Shown here: positions 58,814 through 64,000 of the stretch, piece after piece | Layout: each line of letters starts with the position of its first letter | Position numbering within the stretch: position 1 is the stretch's first letter | Assembly: GCA_001972305.1 (NCBI GenBank) | Contig: BDDD01000877.1 | Location: 248,001 to 312,000 of the forward strand | Source: Cephalotus follicularis | Lineage: Eukaryota > Streptophyta > Magnoliopsida > Oxalidales > Cephalotaceae | Direction of reading: 5' to 3' | DNA: 64,000 bases | Notes under the pieces: generated by a model | Seen by the model: only the letters and a program-made list of their open reading frames with translations | Told to the model about the DNA's origin: nothing | Database searches by the model: none | Program-made: the position numbers and the translations under genes

Positions 58814-58879
58814 AACCCTGTTTTTGTAGGTGTACTTGGAAGTTAAAATGTTCAAGTACATGAGTTTGGGTGAGAAAGA

Positions 58880-59424
58880 TTTTGTTGAGGGGGAGGTAAT
58901 GTTTATAAAACAATGCTCTCTTTGATTTAATCTTTAACTTTCGTTTGGTATCTCTCAATTCTTAAATTTGTTTTTGTGTAATGATATGATATGGATTTTA
59001 TTGTTATCCCTTTAAAAATTTTTCATTTGGTATTAAATTTGTTGACATAATCTTTTTGATGCAAACAAAAAGGGGGGAGAATGCTTATGCTTAAGGAAAA
59101 ATTGTAAGCTTATGCTAAGGGGGATCTAAATAAGATGCTTTATGCTTAAGAAAAAATTGTAAGCTTATGCTAAGGGGGAGCTAAATAAGAAAATGTGCTT
59201 TAAATTTTTATATTTTTCTTGAAAAGGAAAAATAAATCTTTGTTTTGAATTTTAAATTCAGTCTTATGAAAGAAAATTAGATGTTATATTAAGGGGGAGT
59301 TCATCTAAAATTTTTAAGTTGGTATCTAAAGAAAATCTTATCATTCAAATGTACTTTTGCTTTGAAATGTTATATATTTTTCCTTATTGTAGCAAATTTT
59401 TGTAATCATCAAAAAGGGGGAGAT
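58880..59424 (+). promoter_or_regulatory. Multiple polypurine-type tracts before the 3' LTR
   Basis: Six AGGGGGAG-like tracts at about 58888, 59070, 59118, 59174, 59291 and 59411. The last abuts the 3' LTR and is the likely primer. Repeated tracts of this kind are known in Sireviruses. The fragment at 37660-38217 has about five. Confidence 0.8.
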
Positions 59425-60177
59425 TGTTGACTTTGAGTCTCAATCCTAAATTTTAATGATTACAAATTTGGATTTAACTTTGTTACTTTCTGTGCAAGTA
59501 AAAAATAAACAAAATAAAGAAGTGCAGAAACAGGACAAAGCGCCGACGGTTGAAATCAAAGCGCCCGCGCTTTGTGTGTAAACCGACGTGAGCATTGGTC
59601 AAGCTTCAGCGGTTGATAAAGTAAAACTGCACAAAGCGTCGACGGTCTTATATAAAGCGTCAGCGGTTTGGACCAAGGCGTTAACGCTTAAGAAGCTTGC
59701 ATCAACGGTTTGAAACAGAGACTTGTGGAATTAGTTGAAGAACTCAAAGCGGCGACGCTCAAGGTAAAGCATCAGCGCTTTATACCAAAGAGTCAACACC
59801 CAGATAAAAGCGCCTGCGGTTTATGTGAGAAAATTAAAATAGAACGCGTAACGGTAACATAAGCGCCGACGCTTTAACAGACACCGTCGACGCTTTGCGT
59901 AGTAGAAATGTTAATGATCGCGTTTTAAAAGAGCCGACTTTGAAGCCACAAGTTCCAAGACTCAAGCAACGGTCAAATAACTTCTCAAACGGCTAGAATG
60001 ACATAGGCAAGAGTTTGGCCGAACCACTATAAAATCGTGTTTGCACTCTCTCTAACTCTCTCTCTTTATTATTTGTAATTGTTTGATTGTTTTTATGTAC
60101 TTGTTTATATTCATTGTTTGAATTTGTCTTTTCCGCAAAAAAAATTATTAATTAAAAGTTGCAAAATAGGACTTTCA
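59425..60177 (+). mobile_element. Gag-only element 3' LTR
   Basis: 753 bp, same ends as the 5' LTR. Several palindromes are better preserved here than in the 5' copy (for example GCGTCGACGGTC at 59636 against GTGTCGACGGTC). Confidence 0.9.
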
Positions 60178-60329
60178 CATTACATTACATTAACACTACA
60201 TTTCTATTTTACTGCGAGGTCTGCCTTCATTCATTACATTACAATACATTCATTTATCCTTCCATAGTTAACATTTCATTCACTCATTCACCTTAGTCCT
60301 TCTCAGACACGTAGGTTCGGGCATGATTA

Positions 60330-60790
60330 CATGATTGCATGCTTGTGGAGAGCTCCATGCATGTCATTGCATGCTTGGGACGCATGTTTGTGGAGAGCTC
60401 AGCATAAAGCTTGGCATGCTCGGGACACACACACACACTATGGCATGCTCAGGCGCATGGTGATAGGGAGTTCGAGCGCATTGCTTGTCATGCATAAGAC
60501 GTACGCTCGGGATTCATGCGATAGGGAGCTCGAGCGCCTAAAATTACATGCTCGGGGTGCATGCTTATGGAGAGCTCAGGCGCCTAACATTGCATGCTCG
60601 GGATGTATGCTTATAGAGAGCTCAGGCGCCTAACATTGCATGCTCGGGACGCATGCTTATGGAGAGCTCGGGTACAATATGAAGGATGCTCGGGACGCAT
60701 GTTGGAGTGAGCTCAGCACAAAGCATGCTCAGGTGCATGTAATGGCATGCTTGGCGCACAGCATGGCATGCTCGCACGCATGCTGGGGCG
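60330..60790. repeat. 46-bp minisatellite in the gypsy family 3 LTR
   Basis: Diverged copies of CATGCTCGGGACGCATGC + TTATGGAGAGCTCAGGCGCC + TAACATTG. The clearest units start at 60547, 60593 and 60639 (period 46); outer copies are more diverged. Rich in GCATGC and GAGCTC palindromes. Confidence 0.85.
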
Positions 60791-62589
60791 CTGCTCGGAC
60801 GAGTTGTCGGCTAACGTGTGTAAAACACTAGCATAACATTGTGACCTAAACACAGTATCCATTCGTATGCAGAGACGATCATACACCTTTAACCTTACAA
60901 TCATTCACTACCTTTAATCTAAGAAATAACAGTAACAATACAATACATTCATTCAAACGTTCATACAGGGTGCGAGTAGGTAGAAGAACCTACCTCAATT
61001 CATCGAGTCTCAGTCCCGTCGAGCTTTAGTTCCACTGTCCTTCTCTGCACTTCCTTCTTGTTGCTAACAAGAGCAATCATTCTTCTGACTTTACTCCAGG
61101 CTCGTTCCTTCACGCCATCAAACACGCACGATTACTCCTCGGACTTCTATCCGAGCTCTTACCTTTTCTATCTTTCCCACGCTCAATAGATCATTCACTT
61201 TATGTCGATCTCCAGTTTAAAAGTTAGGGGGAATAAATACGTGAGTGGAGAGGAGAGACAAGAACTCTCTAGACATGGATAATTTCTTTTCTCCTTCCCT
61301 AAAAGAGACAGCGGTCATCCGCACTCACATCTCTTTCCATTATATAGGCACACGGTGGAAGGCTCTAGAATTTGCTGGACATTACTACCATTTCCTTCAC
61401 AAAGTGGGCTGAGAGCTAGGGAGGTTTGCCCAACGCCCCATTTTCTCTCTTCATCTAGTTCTGTCCAAAAGCAATATTAACATATATTAAGCCCAAATAC
61501 CATTTCTTTCATATGCCTTCATTATAAAACTTCCAGGAGTTACAATATGGACTGGTCTACTCAGCATAGGTGGGCTGGTCCATACTAGAGCACTAGTCTG
61601 TTATGGAATTCTAGTTTGCTTGGGAGCGCTAATTGCTAGGGATGCATGACTTCTATGTTCGGCGACCTTATGGACAAGTCTGCTCCGCATGCATGAGCAA
61701 GCCATGCTTGGCTACCTTGTGGAGAGGTCTGCTCGGCACGCATGAGCTAGTCCGACTTCAAGCAAAGCAGTTCAGAGTCCTCGGGAGACTAGTTAGGCTC
61801 AGCGTTGGGTTCTCCTCTAAGTACTTATTTAAGTACTGAACTTAACATATCCATTCTAAGCATAGAAACAACCAAGATCCTAGTCTAACAAGCACAACAA
61901 CAATTACAACGATACAAATATCACACACAGCAACTCATACAAAGCAATCACACATGACATACATTACACGTGCATACTAGTAGGAGCATATATCAACCTA
62001 CCTGATATCGGTCAAAAACGGAGATCGCCCGACTCCTTGCTTGGATTCTGAACTTCCTTTTCAAAAGCAATCACTACACACCGCAACTTTCTTTCTTCCC
62101 TTCACTCTTTCATTGCTCCCTTAGCTCTTGGCGATGGGGAATTTATGCGGGAGCACGGGAGGCAATGAGCTCTCCCAAAAAGGCTCCTTCATTTGTCTTC
62201 TTCCTCCCCATGACACCAGGCCCCATCTTCCACCTTCATTATTCTTCTCTCAATTTTACTAGAACAGGAGTATGTGAGAATGTCCAAAAAGTGTCTCACG
62301 GGTGTCCTCCATTTATATAATGGCATGGGGGAAGAATCTAGAAAATGCTACACACAAAATAGTCACCTTCTATCACTCTTGGGCTAATACTCTTCTCTCC
62401 ATCTCCATACCTTTTAGGCCCACTCACAAGTTCTTCTCAAGGCCTAATCCGCCTAAGGAGAAAAGGATTCCAACCCAAACCATTCCTCCCCAAATCCAAT
62501 TCAGATTCGGCCCAATTAAGAGAATTAATTTCTCAAGGCCCATAGCACATTTATATAATTATTCTTTATAACATTTAGGGGGCATTACA

Positions 62590-64000
62590 TCCTCCCCTCC
62601 TTAAAGAAATCTAATCCTGAGATTTTCTAAGGTTAGAACAAATGTGGATACATAGCTTTCATATCTTCTTCTCTTTCCCAAGTGGCTTCCTTAAGCCCAT
62701 GGTATTGCCATAGCACTTTCACCAACGAAATGGTTTTGTTTATCAACTGTTTAATCTGACGGTCGAGGATCTGGACAGGTATTTCTTCGAAACTCATATC
62801 CATTCTCAACTCCAACGGTTCCCATTGTAACACATAAGAAGGGTCAAGATGATACTTCCTCAACATTGAGACATGGAATACATTGTGTACATCCGCTAGG
62901 CTATGTGGTAAGGCAAGTCGGTAGGCGATGGTACCCACTCTCTTAAGGATCTCAAAAGATCCTATAAATCGAGGGGCTAGCTTTCCTTTCTTAACAAACC
63001 TCATAATTCCTTTAGTCGGAGAGACTTTAAGGAATACGTCATCGCCCACGGAGAACTCCAACTCTCGCATGCGGTGGTCTGTGTAACTTTTCTATCTGCT
63101 TTGTACTATAAGAAATCTATATCTAATAACCTTCGCCTTCTCAGTTGTCTCTGGTACAAGCTTAGGTCCCACTAGACTCTGCTCGCCAACTTCAAACAAA
63201 CATATTGGGGTTCTACATTTTCATCCATAGAGAGCCTCCAATGGTGTCATTCCAAGGCTGGAATGAAAACTGTTATTGTACGAGAACTCTACTAATGGTA
63301 AGTGGTCATCCCAACTGCCACCCCAATATAAAACACATGCTCGTAGCATGTTTTCCAGAGTCTGAATAGTCCTCTTAGACTGTCCATCAGTCTAGGGATG
63401 AAAAGTTGTGCTGAAATTCAGCTGAGTACCAGAAGCTTCTGGCAGTTTCCTCCAAAACCGCGATGTAAATCGGGGGTCTCTATCGGACTCCACACTAATT
63501 GGTACTCCATGAAGCCTGACAATCTCTGCATGTACAGGTTTGCTAACCGTGCAAGAGAATAAGTCATCTTGATCGCAAGGGAATGAGCATATTTGGTAAA
63601 GCGATTGACGATTACCCATATAGCATCACGGTTAGTCTTCGTTCTGGGCAGCCCTATTATAAAATACATCGTAATGTGTTCCCATTTCCACTGTGCCACA
63701 GGAAAAGGTTGCAGCAATCCTGCCGGTCTCTGATGTTCTGCCTTAGCTTATTGACATGTTAGGCAGGAAGCGACACACTCAGCTATTTCTCTTTTCATAT
63801 TGTTCCACCAATAATTTAGCTTTAAGTCTCGGTACATCTTGGTACTCCCCGGATGTACAGAGAAACTGGAGCGATGTGCTTGTGATAGTAGTTCATCCTT
63901 AAGCTCTTTGTCATTTGGAACAAAAATTCTGCCCTCATATCGGATCAATTCGCCACCTTGTAAGGAGAAATTGGGTTTTAATTCTCCATGCTCGCTCAAG
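62590..64000 (-). mobile_element. Gypsy family 3 pol: integrase and chromodomain tail, cut by window edge
   Basis: On the minus strand from the right edge: the integrase zinc domain (HRSSFSVHPGSTKMYRDLKL, about 63820-63880), the integrase core (WKWEHITMYFIIGLPRTK, about 63630-63700; further core to about 63240), then the C-terminal block (KVSPTKGIMRFVKKGKLAPR) and the chromodomain-like end (VKVLWQYHGLKEATWEREED to PHLF, 62633-62720). It abuts the 3' LTR through a polypurine tract. Tekay-like, as are the other two gypsies. Fossil with several breaks in the visible part; gag and RT lie beyond the window. Confidence 0.9.

Larger units (their letters stand above)
56363..60177 (+). mobile_element. 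Gag-only Sirevirus-like copia element
   Basis: A 3.8-kb element with LTRs at 56363-57106 and 59425-60177 and target duplication CATTA (56358-56362, 60178-60182). Between the LTRs there is a tRNA-Met primer site, a gag gene and a non-coding part with repeated purine tracts, but no trace of protease, integrase or reverse transcriptase. The gag wording and purine tracts fit Sireviruses (Maximus/SIRE). It would depend on a helper for movement. Gag has a few breaks, so it is a fossil. LTRs differ at several positions per hundred, many of them C/T or G/A changes. Confidence 0.9.
55540..62589 (-). mobile_element. Gypsy family 3 3' LTR, with nested Sirevirus-like element
   Basis: It runs from TGTAATGCCCC at 55540 to GGGGGCATTACA at 62589, and is followed by CCTCCCCTCC (polypurine tract on the minus strand) and pol. 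Without the nested element (56363-60177 plus duplication) the LTR is about 3.2 kb. It includes the inverted repeat at 55863-55894, the GTGACC array at 56210-56350 and a 46-bp minisatellite at 60330-60790. 60800-62580 holds no gene that I can see. Confidence 0.88.

Noticed and set aside
60331-60633. 100-codon open frame in the minisatellite region
   Set aside because: The frame stays open because the 46-bp repeat has few stop words; the translation is repetitive and without domain.

Overview
The window is eukaryotic and almost certainly nuclear DNA of a flowering plant, probably a eudicot; I cannot name the species. It reads as pericentromeric-type, repeat-packed DNA. I find no intact host gene, no rRNA or tRNA gene and no CRISPR array. 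Nearly every base can be assigned to LTR retrotransposons, their solo or truncated LTRs, or one CACTA DNA transposon that has picked up pieces of host genes.

Layout. 1-8553: minus-strand Ty1/copia material, with a pol fragment at the left edge, an LTR (A) split by a solo LTR (B) of the same family, and LTR D. 8554-21487: minus-strand copia pol, split by a nearly complete plus-strand Ty3/gypsy Tekay/Del-type element (9953-20341, target duplication GCTAT). 21488-25107: a plus-strand copia LTR (E) with its long leader. 25108-51747: LTR fragment F, split by a plus-strand copia (25352-51516, TGAGA). That copia holds a 430-bp solo LTR (TGGCC), a 3-kb solo gypsy LTR (GAGAT) and a minus-strand gypsy (36838-49310, CCATT). 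The gypsy in turn holds a Sirevirus-like fragment and the CACTA element (42308-45724, CAT). 51748-54502: LTR G, a gypsy gag remnant and a gypsy LTR. 54503-64000: minus-strand gypsy LTRs and pol running off the right edge, with a gag-only Sirevirus-like element (56363-60177, CATTA) nested in the LTR.

The insertion order can be read from target duplications: LTR F, then the copia, then the gypsy inside its 3' LTR, then the CACTA inside the gypsy. All retroelement coding regions are broken fossils. The least decayed is the 9953-20341 gypsy.

Three observations stand out. First, the 1.7-kb leader of the plus-strand copia carries three stem-loops with different stems but essentially the same 21-nt loop, plus a fourth small hairpin. 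A diverged copia leader at 23769-25107 has counterparts in the same order, with paired base changes, which suggests a conserved RNA structure. Second, clusters of short palindromes with a TCGA core fill the LTRs of at least five otherwise unrelated families. Third, the CACTA element carries exon-like pieces of a prefoldin subunit 4 gene and of a second gene, possibly GCN1-like, with splice sites still visible.
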